Part shown: in pieces, positions 42,519 to 51,936 of the stretch
How positions within the stretch are numbered: the stretch's first letter is position 1
Layout: each line of letters opens with the position of its first letter
Assembly: GCA_030429585.1 (NCBI GenBank)
Contig: JAUIEU010000001.1
Span: 1,421,994-1,485,993, forward strand
Direction of reading: 5' to 3'
Length of the DNA: 64,000 bases
From: a bacterium
GTDB lineage: Bacteria > Cyanobacteriota > Vampirovibrionia > Vampirovibrionales > Vampirovibrionaceae
Made by a program: the position numbers and the translations under genes
The notes under the pieces: model-generated
The model's input: the letters and a program-made list of their open reading frames with translations, nothing else
Databases searched by the model: none
What the model was told of the DNA's origin: nothing

Positions 42519-43367
42519 ATGCCCACCCTTATTGTGCTGTTACTCGTTATTTCCGTCAGCTACCAAATGTTTTTTCGGTTTGACCATTGGGTAGACCCCC
42601 ACCACCCAGAAGTGGTGTACGAGCGCGATAACCTAACAGGCCTGATGCATCGGTTTGACCCCACCCGTAAAGTTAGCCTGGTAAACCGTATTACGGGCCA
42701 CTACCCTGGCAGCGCCAGCCAACACACCAACACTACCCACCCGCAAGAAGCCATTACCGCCCTGGCCGTCACTACCCAACCGGTAACCGCCACCCACCAT
42801 AACAATCACCCCGTAGCCACCACCGCCCCACCCCAAGGCGAAGCCACCGGCACCATGGGCCTACTAATGACAGAAGTAACCCCTGCTAGCCCCCAACAAC
42901 GTTTACCTGCGCCCCAAACCCATGTGGCAGCCCCAAAAAAAGTAACCACCACCGCCCCGAAAGCCGCGCCAAAAACCAAACCTGTGGCCCAAACCGTAAT
43001 TGCTGCCCCCACGCCAACGCCCTCTGTGGCCAATCCTTCTACGCCAAAAGCCGTGGCCACAACCCAGCCCAACCCCTTTACCTACACCGAACAAGGCGCC
43101 GATTTTAACCGAGATGGCAATGCAGAAAAAATCACCTTGGCCCGCAGCGGCAACGGCACCCAAACAGAAATTACTATTTTGGAAGGCCAGCGCGAAATTT
43201 TTTACGGCAAAGGCCAACGCCTGCAAATGCTGGCCACCCGCCGCCATGGCTGGAACGATATTGCCCTAATTACCCCTAACGGCCACCAGCGCCTGTACGG
43301 CTACGACCCCCTAAGCCAGGGCTACGAACCCCTACCCAGCAACGGTACCGCCCTTAGCCACCGGTAA
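42519..43367 (+). CDS. Membrane-anchored protein with Pro/Thr/Ala linker and C-terminal beta domain
   Basis: 282 residues from ATG 42519; ATG 42444 would add a polar stretch but nearly coincides with the predicted transcript start. A hydrophobic helix (about 4-19) serves as signal or anchor. Residues 60-190 are low-complexity Thr/Ala/Pro/His. The C-terminal 95 residues form a beta-rich domain opening with ADFNRDGNAEKITL, an FG-GAP/VCBS-like calcium-loop sequence, and continuing ITILEGQREIFYGKGQRLQ. It is likely periplasmic or surface-facing. The function is unknown. Confidence 0.65.
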   Translation: MPTLIVLLLVISVSYQMFFRFDHWVDPHHPEVVYERDNLTGLMHRFDPTRKVSLVNRITGHYPGSASQHTNTTHPQEAITALAVTTQPVTATHHNNHPVATTAPPQGEATGTMGLLMTEVTPASPQQRLPAPQTHVAAPKKVTTTAPKAAPKTKPVAQTVIAAPTPTPSVANPSTPKAVATTQPNPFTYTEQGADFNRDGNAEKITLARSGNGTQTEITILEGQREIFYGKGQRLQMLATRRHGWNDIALITPNGHQRLYGYDPLSQGYEPLPSNGTALSHR

Positions 43368-43575
43368 TACCCACCCTTTTTTGGTGCCCCTAGTGCTAAC
43401 AAAACCAACCCCCACCTTGCGCTAGCATTGCTACAATACCGAAGAAATTGTTCCAAAACACGCGCGTTAGCTTGATCCTGCCCGGGTTTCTATATACCGT
43501 GACAGTTGAAACCCTTTGTAAGGGCCTGTTTCGAGTCGTATTTACATATTTTTATACTGCTACAATGCATTAGGC

Positions 43576-43675
43576 GCCCATACTATGTGCCCTTTGTCGT
43601 ATTCCGTAGCACAGACGTTGCCCCAAGAAGGCTGCCCTATTAAACCGCTTTAAAAAGCACGTTTAAAGTATGGGC
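43576..43675 (+). promoter_or_regulatory. Foldable leader before the 43713 membrane-protein gene
   Basis: GCCCATACT (43576-43584) is complementary to AGTATGGGC (43667-43675). Inside, TAAAC/GTTTA and GCTT/AAGC around 43641-43665 form a second hairpin. A TACAAT near 43562 could be the -10 element. The gap 43368-43712 holds no gene. The structure might control translation of the gene 38 bases downstream. Confidence 0.35.
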
Positions 43676-43712
43676 ACTGATGCCTTAAATAGTGATGGAG
43701 TTACCTGAACTT

Positions 43713-44450
43713 ATGAGCACTGCTGCAAAACTTGGGAAGCTTCTTTCTAAGCCACTGACTAACCAAATGGCCGTTACCAGTGGCATTATGGTGCTTCGGC
43801 CCTTAATTATGCTGACGGATAAAGCCGTGCCCATAGAAACCCGCGAATATGCTGCGACTAGAGAATTTTTTACCGAACTGTTTGGGCTTGGCAGTTTACT
43901 GGTTATTGGCAGTACAATTAAATCCATTTGCTCGTTTGTGGCGTATGACCGAAACAGCAAAGATACCAAGCTCATGAAGCCTATCCTTAGCGCCCTAAGT
44001 AGCTTTAAATTTGGAAAAGCCTTCACCGAAATACGAAAATCCAACAAGATCCTCACAACACTTTCTAAACAAGATTGGGGAAAACTATCGCCTAAAATGA
44101 GGCATGTGAATGGCGTATTTAACCTCTCTTCTTATGCAGGTATCATCCTGGCGCTTGCTGTAATAACCCCTATTTTAAATAACACCGTTATTAATAAAGA
44201 TGTTTTAAATGGGATTAAAAAAGGAATCCATACTATTTTGGGGATTAAAACCCAAAAAACCCAATGGCCTACCGCCCCCTACAACGCCGACTTAGGGGCA
44301 CCAAAACCCGCTTTCTCATCTCCGCCCTCTATCCATACCTTATCAGCTTCCCCCCTCTTTCAGCCTGCGGCCGCTCAGCGTCGCCCGCTATTTTCGCCCA
44401 CAACCACGGCACGTACTCCTTATCATCAACCGCCACTGTATTCTGCTTAA
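43713..44450 (+). CDS. Membrane protein of the lineage-specific family (short member)
   Basis: 245 residues from ATG 43713, with GGAG 12 bases upstream; GTG 43692 or ATG 43695 would add seven or six. The first hydrophobic segment (about 21-36) leads into a polar loop TDKAVPIETREYAATRE (35-51), then a Gly-containing helix (55-70). The late hydrophobic segment (about 142-160) runs into ILNNTVINKD. This order (helix, Arg/Glu loop, helix, later helix ending LNN) is shared with the genes at 10322 and 48.2-53.9 kb. The tail of about 65 residues is Pro/Ser/Ala-rich and ends PPLYSA. Function unknown. Confidence 0.7.
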   Translation: MSTAAKLGKLLSKPLTNQMAVTSGIMVLRPLIMLTDKAVPIETREYAATREFFTELFGLGSLLVIGSTIKSICSFVAYDRNSKDTKLMKPILSALSSFKFGKAFTEIRKSNKILTTLSKQDWGKLSPKMRHVNGVFNLSSYAGIILALAVITPILNNTVINKDVLNGIKKGIHTILGIKTQKTQWPTAPYNADLGAPKPAFSSPPSIHTLSASPLFQPAAAQRRPLFSPTTTARTPYHQPPLYSA

Positions 44451-44452
44451 GG

Positions 44453-46045
44453 CTACATACACCCTAATGACTGACGAATCGCCACCAACGCTTGGGGCAA
44501 GGCTGCGGCCAACCCGCTGGCGGTAATACCAACGGCATGGGTTTGGCTGGCCAGGTAATCGCCAGTAGCGCCATGCCAACAGGCGCCTGCCAACGCCGCC
44601 AATGGTAGGGGGTGCTGCTGGGCACACAACCCACCCATCACCCCAGCCAACACATCGCCGCTGCCTGCCGTGGCCAACCCCACATTACCTGCCTGGGGGA
44701 TGCTAACACATTGTTCGTTATCCACCACCACCGTAGACGATGACTTAAGCACCACCGCCTGCACCCCAAACAAGGCCTGCAACTGCTTGCCTGCCTGCAC
44801 CATATCCGCCCGAATACTATTACTATCTGTTTCTAACAAGCGGGCCGCCTCACCAATGTGGGGGGTAATAATCGTGTGGCTTGGCAAAGCTATCGGTGTA
44901 CCGGCCTGGCGGGCTATAGCCAATAGATTCAACCCATCGGCATCCAACACCAACGGTACGGTATGCTGGGCCGAAAAAGAGACCACCGCTTGTAGCCACG
45001 CCATCGCTGTGGCATCCGTACCCCAGCCAGGGCCCACCACTAGCGCTTGATAAGGTTTCTCTGCCAACGCCGTCGCCAACATCCCTTCCGTAGCCGCGGC
45101 GACTGGCACGGTTTCTATCGGCATGGCCTGGTTTACCGGTAGTTTGCTAAGCCACTCTGGGGGGGCAATCACAGCCACCATACCGGCCCCGCTGCGCATA
45201 GCCGCCTGGCACACCAACTGCGGTGCCCCTGGCATGGTATGGGGCGAACACACCACCCCCACCAAGCCACGAGTATACTTATGGCCACTTGCGGGTAGGG
45301 CGGGTACCGTGGCCAACACCTGCCCAGGTGCCGCCAACGAAATAGTCGACGGTGCTTGCGCCACCACATTCGGCGGCATGGCAATAGGCACCACCGATAC
45401 TCGGCCACTGTGGGCCTTGCCTGCTTCTAAATAATGGCTAGGTTTCGCCGCTTCAAAGGTAATGGTCTCATCGGCGTTAAACGCAACCCCCTTACCCTCG
45501 CCACCGGCAATCGCTCCCGTCGCGGCCATAATGCCGGACGGCACATCAATACTAATGTGGCCCCGGCGCTGGCCACGGGTGTTGTTGGCATAGGCCATTA
45601 TATCTGCCCACAGCCCCGTAACAGGGCGAGACAAGCCCGTACCAAACACCCCGTCTACCAATACATCAGCGTCATCCAGCCAATGGCGCCACAGGCTGTT
45701 TTCGCTAATGTATTGTACCGTTATGGGGTAATGGGCCAACATGGCAAGCTGCTGCTGCACCGAATCCCGCGCATTAGGGATAGACGCTTCTGTGCCTAAC
45801 AAGGCCACCGTAACGCTTAAATTAGGGTAATGGGCCAAATGGCGGGCCGCCACCATCCCATCGCCCCCATTATTGCCCCAGCCTGCCAATACCAACACCT
45901 GTGCAGGTTCGGCCCCCAAGCCTGTACGCCACAACACGGCTTCTGCCACTTGGCGCCCGGCGTTTTCCATTAATACTAGCTCTGGCACACCCAAGGTATG
46001 GATAACGTATTCATCAATAGCAGCAAAATCGGAAATCAGTTTCAT
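44453..46045 (-). CDS. nnrD: Bifunctional NAD(P)HX epimerase and ADP-dependent dehydratase
   Basis: Repairs hydrated NADH and NADPH. The N-terminal YjeF/NnrE epimerase domain (1-215) has LMENAGRQVAEAV, GWGNNGGDGMVAARHL and VDGVFGTGLSRPVTG. The C-terminal NnrD kinase-like dehydratase (about 245-530) has the nucleotide site GLATAGSGDVLAGVMGGL and PLVLDADGLNLLA. ATG 46045 (530 residues) starts directly at the family's MKLISDFAAIDEY. It converges with the membrane-protein gene, only two bases separating the ends. Together with nadE it covers NAD synthesis and repair. Confidence 0.94.
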   Translation of the reverse strand: MKLISDFAAIDEYVIHTLGVPELVLMENAGRQVAEAVLWRTGLGAEPAQVLVLAGWGNNGGDGMVAARHLAHYPNLSVTVALLGTEASIPNARDSVQQQLAMLAHYPITVQYISENSLWRHWLDDADVLVDGVFGTGLSRPVTGLWADIMAYANNTRGQRRGHISIDVPSGIMAATGAIAGGEGKGVAFNADETITFEAAKPSHYLEAGKAHSGRVSVVPIAMPPNVVAQAPSTISLAAPGQVLATVPALPASGHKYTRGLVGVVCSPHTMPGAPQLVCQAAMRSGAGMVAVIAPPEWLSKLPVNQAMPIETVPVAAATEGMLATALAEKPYQALVVGPGWGTDATAMAWLQAVVSFSAQHTVPLVLDADGLNLLAIARQAGTPIALPSHTIITPHIGEAARLLETDSNSIRADMVQAGKQLQALFGVQAVVLKSSSTVVVDNEQCVSIPQAGNVGLATAGSGDVLAGVMGGLCAQQHPLPLAALAGACWHGATGDYLASQTHAVGITASGLAAALPQALVAIRQSLGCM

Positions 46046-46141
46046 GCCTATTATTATGCCACAGCCCCCCAAATGCAGCCCTACATTAATGGTACACTAA
46101 TGCCCATACCGTATAGATATATAGAGCATAGGGCAGGTTTT

Positions 46142-48223
46142 ATGTTTCGCCTTTTGGGTACGTCCGCCATTCGGCAAAAAATTGGCAAACTCTCCATTGC
46201 CGTTACCGCCCTAGGGTTGCTTGTGGCCGGGGTGTGCTTGGCCCCCGCCAACCTAAACGCCATGAAAACCTCTGCCACCAGCAACACCTTGCTTAGCCAC
46301 GGCCCCGTACCTGGCAGCCCGTCGCCCTTGCCCAACCACCCCCATTCTGCCGCCCCCACCCTAGCGCCAGCGGCAACCGTGCCCACAGAAACCGTGAGGG
46401 GCAGCGCCACCGTAGATGCCGACACCTTGCGGGTAGGCATTAGCAACGACGGGATGGAAGATTACGAATACCCCAGCACCACCATTAGCGCCACCAGCCG
46501 CTTTACCTTGCTCAACAGCACCGTGCCTATTTTAACCGGCAATACCAACCAAGCCATTGGGGTAACGGTTTCTAGCAGCGGGTTTAAGGTGGTGACCCAC
46601 GGAAAAACCGTCGGCACTTTTACCGGCCCCATTCGCCTTGTGCCAGACGCAGGCGGCATGGGCACTATTCAAAGTATCCGCCGACGCAAACGCATCCCCC
46701 AGTACAAAGGCGTGTTAGAAATTACCCGCGGCTACAGCAGCCCTGCCAAGCTCAGTGTCGTCAATATTTTGCCCTTGCAAGAATATTTAAAAGCCGTGGT
46801 GCCAAACGAGCTACCTCCCCGCTATGGCTACGAGGCGGTTAAGGCCCAATCTGTTGCGGCCCGCAACTATGCCATCCGCCCACGAGAGCGGAGCTTCCCC
46901 CAGTTTGATATTTGCGATTCGCAATTTTGCCAAGTGTATTTTGGCGCCCAAACCGAGCACCCCACCAGCAACCGCGCCCTGTTTGAAACCCACGGCCTAG
47001 TGGCCCTATACGACGGGCGCCCCATTTTAGCCCTGTACAGCAGCGCCCACGGCGGCCATAGCGAGCACTACGAAAATTCCTTTTCCGATACCGGCGACGG
47101 GCAATTCCCCGGCACACCCGTGCCCTACTTGCGCGGAAAACCGGATATAGCCAGCAACGCAGCCCCTTACGGCGACCTTCGTGTTGAAGAAAACGCCCGT
47201 CGCTTTTGGACCAGTAACGTCCAGGATTACGACGGCAAATCCAGCTACCACCGCTGGCAAAAAGAGTGGCCTATCCACACCCTTATGGCCAGCCTTACCA
47301 CCCAGTGGCAAAAACTGCTGACCAAAAAAAACACCGCCGCTTTTTTACGCGGCCCCTATAGCAGCGAAAATCCGCCCAGCCGCATTAACCTAGGCCAACT
47401 AAACCGCATAACCGTTACCCGCCGCGGGGTTAGCGGCAAAGCCATGGAAATTGAACTTGCCACCACCACAGGCACCTGGGTGGTGCAAAAAGAATTTGTC
47501 ATCCGCAGCTTATTCCGCCACGGGGGGCGCATGCTGCCCAGCGCCAATATGGTGTTTTCTCACCTAACCGACCCACGCGGTACCATTGTGGCCATGCGGG
47601 CCAACGGTGGTGGCTTTGGCCACGGCGTAGGCATGAGCCAACTAGGCGCCAGCATGCTAAGCGGGCGCGCCACCCCCTTTGACGCCATTTTACAGCACTA
47701 CTATACCGGCGTTAGTATTGGGTCTATCCCTGTACACGTGGGCCCACTCCCCAAAAACAGCACCCGCATTAGCCACCCCCAACGGGTAACCTTTGTGGCC
47801 CCTCGTAGCAACCACCCCACCAAGCTTATCTTGCGGTACAGTGCCCCGTTATCTCAATCGCCTATCGTGCATATTAACGGCAGCCCCATTGCCATTGCGG
47901 CAAATAACATGACCCCGCCACCAAGCACCCCTGCTGCTACCGCGCCCACCATACCCGCCACCGATGACGACGGGTTACTCTCTGAGCTGGCAGCCTTAAT
48001 TAAGCGCCTAAACCAAGGGAGCGACGAGACCACGCCTGAACTGCCAACAACAACGAGCACCAGCAACACTAAAAACGAGTTACCCTACCAAGCCAGCGTG
48101 ATGTTACCAAGCCACGCGTTAAAAACGGGCCAACTTAACACCCTTACCTTGTACCCTTTAGCAGGCCCAGATGAAGATACCCACATTAGTGCCTGGGTAG
48201 AGCTTATCCCTGTGCGCCCCTAA
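46142..48223 (+). CDS. spoIID: Exported SpoIID/LytB-domain protein
   Basis: 693 residues from ATG 46142; ATG 46100 is less likely. An N-terminal signal or anchor helix (about 18-37) and a Ser/Thr/Pro linker precede an SH3-like beta region (about 95-215). The SpoIID domain follows: VVNILPLQEYLKAVVPNELPP, YEAVKAQSVAARNYA, LYSSAHGGHSEHYENSF and the late GFGHGVGMSQLGASMLSGRATPFDAILQHYYTG. SpoIID is a peptidoglycan lytic transglycosylase in sporulators; homologues in non-sporulating cyanobacteria are presumed wall enzymes. A C-terminal region of about 150 residues with a flexible Pro/Thr insert is unassigned. Confidence 0.88.
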   Translation: MFRLLGTSAIRQKIGKLSIAVTALGLLVAGVCLAPANLNAMKTSATSNTLLSHGPVPGSPSPLPNHPHSAAPTLAPAATVPTETVRGSATVDADTLRVGISNDGMEDYEYPSTTISATSRFTLLNSTVPILTGNTNQAIGVTVSSSGFKVVTHGKTVGTFTGPIRLVPDAGGMGTIQSIRRRKRIPQYKGVLEITRGYSSPAKLSVVNILPLQEYLKAVVPNELPPRYGYEAVKAQSVAARNYAIRPRERSFPQFDICDSQFCQVYFGAQTEHPTSNRALFETHGLVALYDGRPILALYSSAHGGHSEHYENSFSDTGDGQFPGTPVPYLRGKPDIASNAAPYGDLRVEENARRFWTSNVQDYDGKSSYHRWQKEWPIHTLMASLTTQWQKLLTKKNTAAFLRGPYSSENPPSRINLGQLNRITVTRRGVSGKAMEIELATTTGTWVVQKEFVIRSLFRHGGRMLPSANMVFSHLTDPRGTIVAMRANGGGFGHGVGMSQLGASMLSGRATPFDAILQHYYTGVSIGSIPVHVGPLPKNSTRISHPQRVTFVAPRSNHPTKLILRYSAPLSQSPIVHINGSPIAIAANNMTPPPSTPAATAPTIPATDDDGLLSELAALIKRLNQGSDETTPELPTTTSTSNTKNELPYQASVMLPSHALKTGQLNTLTLYPLAGPDEDTHISAWVELIPVRP

Positions 48224-48247
48224 GCGACCACACCCACGGCTAACATA

Positions 48248-50044
48248 CTAACGGGCCGTTTGTGCCGCAAATTTAGCAAAGGGGTTAGGCACCGCAGGAT
48301 TATCCACCCGCTGGGCAAAGGTGTTATACCCTAGGCCCAATAAGGGGGCTTCTGCACTACCGGTAGGCACAGGGCGATGGGTTTGGTGGGTAGCCAGCGC
48401 CTTGGCTTTTTCTTTGCGGATATTGCGTTTAACCCCGGTTACCATATAGGCGGCCGTTAGCCCAGCGCTGGGTATCATGGTTGTAATAAAGCGAGATAAG
48501 CGATCCATCCCCACGATTTTTTTACCCACCACTGGGATACGTTTCATAATGGGGTTGCTCATCATCGCCATAAAGGATAACGCCCCTGGGATAATACCGG
48601 TATAAATAGGCCAACGAGACACTTTATCCGGGCGGATGCCTTGAGCGGTTAATTCTTTTTGCAGCGGCTGGGCAACGTCTACATCCATAATGGTGGTAAA
48701 CAACCCAAAGGCGAAAAACTGGAAGGCAATAATAATACCCATTTTCACAAAAAAGTCGTGCTTATTAATGCGAGATAATAATTTCTTCGCCTTATGGGCA
48801 CTAAACCCTTCATGCAAATATTGCTTAAGCTTCGCCAAATCTTTTTCGTTAGGCTTTAACGCTTCTAGGGGTTCTTCTAAAAAGCGTGCCATCCGCTGCT
48901 GGATACCATCGCTTAATTCCAGTAATTTATATTTATGGACAATAATGTCGTTTTTACTCGTTGGGCGTTTAATTTCAGACTGCACAAAGTTAATGACGCG
49001 GCGCAGGTTGTTCACCTTATTTTTAGCCAGTTCTGGGTTAATAATAGTGCGCGTTGTTTCCTTGTTGCCATCCACAATGGTAGCTTTTACAAAATAGTTA
49101 AAGCTATTTAACTGGGATTTTAACAGGCCGTCAAACTCTTTAACCACCGTATCCTTAAGGTGAGATTCCATGCCTTTTAAAACAGTTTTGGGTTGTTTAA
49201 GGCTATGTTTAAACTTTTCGCTTATTTTAATTTCATTATCCAACCACTCGTTTAAGTTTCGTGTTTTAAACAAGTACCGCATATGGTCTATGTTTAGCTT
49301 GCTTTTACCCTTTTCTGGTTTGGTATGGCAGGCTTTCAACACTTTTTCTATCAGCTGATGTTGCAATAATTGGTCTCGTAGCACATTAAGCTGCTGGGTG
49401 GATAAATGATGAATACTACCAGGCTTAAAAAAGTTTAATAGTTTTTTATTGTGATGATCTTTATCCACCACCAGCTTTAAAAAGTCATCGTGCTGGTGGT
49501 TTACATTACTATCCGACGCCTGGAAAAAGCGTCGCTTGCGCCAAAAATGGATAACGGCCGCCCGTTCTTTTTTGGGGATTAAGTGGGGATTATGCAACAA
49601 GTCATGTATCAGATTGTCCGCCAACTCTGGGTTGGCTTTCATGTTAGCAAACGAGCCTGACATTTTGCCCAGGGTGTATTTTGCCTTACTTAATGTGCTT
49701 AAGTTTTTAGCGGATGAGCCTTCGGCAAGGGTGACGGGGTCTTTATAATTTTTAGCCAGTTCCGTATCAAATTGTAGCGCATGGCGGGCAGCAGCAGGGC
49801 CAAAATACAAGGCTTCACTCGCCCTGGTGCCTAGTTCAAAGGCATACGTTGAAATAACCGCGCCAATAAAGCCTTTAATGGCATAATCCAAATAACGGTG
49901 GTCAGGCACAACCGCTTCGTTTCGGTAGGCATCTCGCACCATGTAGCTAACCTGGCCCGCCAGGTTAAGCCCTAAGAAAGACCAATACAACTGGCTAGTA
50001 CCGGGGTACAGGCGTGTAAACAAATTACCGGCAACAGGTGGCAT
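48248..50044 (-). CDS. Large membrane protein of the lineage-specific family (cluster gene 5)
   Basis: 598 residues. Hydrophobic segments at about 20-36 and 55-70 flank the polar loop RDAYRNEAVVPDHRYLDY. A long Lys-rich helical middle (about 85-420) looks cytoplasmic and partly coiled. A hydrophobic segment at about 433-452 runs into IMDVDVAQPLQKE, and further hydrophobic patches occur near 475-490 and 520-540. The tail is Pro-rich and contains VPNPFAKF. Its ATG shares one base with the upstream gene's TAA (TAATG at 50046-50042), so translation is coupled. No family is recognised. More A+T-rich than housekeeping neighbours. Confidence 0.75.
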   Translation of the reverse strand: MPPVAGNLFTRLYPGTSQLYWSFLGLNLAGQVSYMVRDAYRNEAVVPDHRYLDYAIKGFIGAVISTYAFELGTRASEALYFGPAAARHALQFDTELAKNYKDPVTLAEGSSAKNLSTLSKAKYTLGKMSGSFANMKANPELADNLIHDLLHNPHLIPKKERAAVIHFWRKRRFFQASDSNVNHQHDDFLKLVVDKDHHNKKLLNFFKPGSIHHLSTQQLNVLRDQLLQHQLIEKVLKACHTKPEKGKSKLNIDHMRYLFKTRNLNEWLDNEIKISEKFKHSLKQPKTVLKGMESHLKDTVVKEFDGLLKSQLNSFNYFVKATIVDGNKETTRTIINPELAKNKVNNLRRVINFVQSEIKRPTSKNDIIVHKYKLLELSDGIQQRMARFLEEPLEALKPNEKDLAKLKQYLHEGFSAHKAKKLLSRINKHDFFVKMGIIIAFQFFAFGLFTTIMDVDVAQPLQKELTAQGIRPDKVSRWPIYTGIIPGALSFMAMMSNPIMKRIPVVGKKIVGMDRLSRFITTMIPSAGLTAAYMVTGVKRNIRKEKAKALATHQTHRPVPTGSAEAPLLGLGYNTFAQRVDNPAVPNPFAKFAAQTAR

Positions 50045-51312
50045 TACACTTGCCCCCCTATATTTTGCCGCTGGTTAGCCTGCTGGGTTTGTGGTTGTGC
50101 CACTGGCAACGATTGAGACACTAAGCGAGACGGTAGACTACGGTACTTAAACAAATCCACCTTTTGGGGCTTTTTGTTAGGGTTGCTGCGGCTGCCTTCA
50201 TGGTGGTCTAACTTGGAGAACGTGGCCCACACAATCCGCATGACCAAATCCCCAATAAAGAAGGTAAAGAGAATGGTTTGGATCACATTTTTTAGGTTGG
50301 TTAATTTATTAATACGCTTAAGGAAGCGTAGCCCTTCTTTTTGAATACGCCGAGAGAATTCCACCAAGCCTTTTTCGCCCTTAACGGAGCTGGCATAGCT
50401 ATTATCCAGCAGTTTTTCTTCGTGGGTAAAAAAGTTAAAAAATTGGCTTAGTTTTTCTTGTAGCTCTGGCGATGCCGGGTTCCCTTTTCCTGTTTTATGT
50501 AGCGCTTCGCCAAATTTTTCGTCAAACTGTTTTAATACCCGTTTTAGTTTTTCAGCCTGCTCTAACGATACACGACTCCAGGGCAACGGCTTTTCACCCA
50601 CCCGAATACCTGCGGCACGATACAAGTCGTTCGGGTCAAAGGAAAGGCCCTTCGGCAGCATTTTGTTACGTTGCATCTTTAAAATACCGTTACTCCAGTT
50701 CCGTTGTATCCACTGGAAGGGTTTTTCTAACGGCTTTAACCATTTTTTCTTCACTGTAAAATCAGATTTGTACTTAAACAAAGTACCGTCTTTATTTTTA
50801 GCCTTGGTTTTATCCTCTGACATAAACCAGTCTAAAAACATACTATTAATGCTGGTTTTATCGTTTTTAATAAAGGAATACAGCCAAATAGTACCAAACC
50901 AAGAAAGCAGGTTCCGCCCTAAGGTTTCAAAAGGCAGGCCATCTTTATCCGTAAAATTAAGCACAACTTGTGGAATATACAGGGCAATGGCCGTACTCAT
51001 ACGGCCCATCCAGTCTTCAATAGACATGTTGAACTTACGGCCTACTCCATTCATGGCCTCGCCAAAGCGGTTGTTCTGCATAAAGGTGTAAAACATTTTA
51101 TCGGCTAAGCGCTTAGCCGGTTTTTTGCCCACACTAAAACCGCCTGCCCCAAAGCCAGGCAAGCGGTTAGTCTTATTTATAACATCGGAACCTTGGAGAT
51201 CGCTTACCATAAGCCCTTGGCCCATCGGCATAAGAGCCGAAGGCTGGCGTTTAAGTGGTAGTACACCCTCGGAGAGGGGACTAGCCACAGGTAAGTAAGA
51301 AGGCGTTGGCAT
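50044..51312 (-). CDS. Membrane protein with xFGx motif (cluster gene 4)
   Basis: 422 residues. The N-terminal 60 residues are polar and Pro/Leu/Met-rich with LPGFGAGGF at 51-59, the motif shared with three other orphan proteins. Hydrophobic segments at about 105-119 and 136-149 flank the loop NFTDKDGLPFETLGRN. A Lys-rich helical middle follows, then a late segment around 345-365 (IQTILFTFFIGDLVMRIVW). The tail is Gln/Pro-rich. The stop overlaps the start of the downstream gene. 138 bases separate it from acpS; a promoter there is possible but not obvious. Confidence 0.75.
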   Translation of the reverse strand: MPTPSYLPVASPLSEGVLPLKRQPSALMPMGQGLMVSDLQGSDVINKTNRLPGFGAGGFSVGKKPAKRLADKMFYTFMQNNRFGEAMNGVGRKFNMSIEDWMGRMSTAIALYIPQVVLNFTDKDGLPFETLGRNLLSWFGTIWLYSFIKNDKTSINSMFLDWFMSEDKTKAKNKDGTLFKYKSDFTVKKKWLKPLEKPFQWIQRNWSNGILKMQRNKMLPKGLSFDPNDLYRAAGIRVGEKPLPWSRVSLEQAEKLKRVLKQFDEKFGEALHKTGKGNPASPELQEKLSQFFNFFTHEEKLLDNSYASSVKGEKGLVEFSRRIQKEGLRFLKRINKLTNLKNVIQTILFTFFIGDLVMRIVWATFSKLDHHEGSRSNPNKKPQKVDLFKYRSLPSRLVSQSLPVAQPQTQQANQRQNIGGQV

Positions 51313-51450
51313 TAAAAAGGTAGTAGGTTAAAAGGGTGTGACCGAAGAGCGTATTATTTGGTTACCCCAATAAAGCCCCCTGAACACCATTGATTGATGC
51401 ACGACGGCAAATTATAACAATTTATTAAGCCAGCCGTTACCCAAGCCACG

Positions 51451-51936
51451 CTATACCCCTACCACCACCGCCATAGCCGTACCGCCATCATGGGCAATAC
51501 TAACTAGCCAGCGGGTAACCCCCACCTGTTGTTGCCGTGCCAAGGCCGCACCATGCAGCTGGATAGCAGGTGGTTTATCCTTTTCGGCAAGCGTTTCAAT
51601 ACTATTCCATGGTACGCCTTCGCCATACCCCAAGCCATTTAAGCCGCAGCCCAGCGCCTTTGCCACCGCCTCTTTAACGGCAATACGGGCCGCTAACCGG
51701 TTAGCCAACTCCTCTAATCGCCCCCCAGATTGCTCTTGGCAATAAGCTGCCTCTGCTAAGGTAAACAGCCCCTGGGTGTACCGAGGGCCAAATTTTTGCA
51801 AGCTCTTCTCCACACGGCGAACCGCCACCACATCCACACCCACGGCACGGGCCACCGCCTCTATGCCAGGTGGCAAAGGAGGGGCTACTAGGGGCTTATC
51901 GGCTGGTAAAGGGTTGGGAGAAGGTGTCATACACAT
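51451..51936 (-). CDS. acpS: Holo-[acyl-carrier-protein] synthase
   Basis: Transfers phosphopantetheine from CoA to apo-ACP. Motif 1 GVDVVAVRRVEKSLQKFG carries the Mg-binding Asp (near residue 34), and motif 2 ANRLAARIAVKEAVAKALG carries the catalytic Glu and Lys. It ends in a VSIAHDGGTAMAVVV strand, as in the family (usually SISHxxxxAxAxVI). A Pro-rich extension of about 28 residues precedes the domain. The start (51936 or 51930) lies inside the end of the upstream membrane-protein gene, overlapping by 41 bases, so it is embedded in that operon. Confidence 0.9.
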   Translation of the reverse strand: MCMTPSPNPLPADKPLVAPPLPPGIEAVARAVGVDVVAVRRVEKSLQKFGPRYTQGLFTLAEAAYCQEQSGGRLEELANRLAARIAVKEAVAKALGCGLNGLGYGEGVPWNSIETLAEKDKPPAIQLHGAALARQQQVGVTRWLVSIAHDGGTAMAVVVGV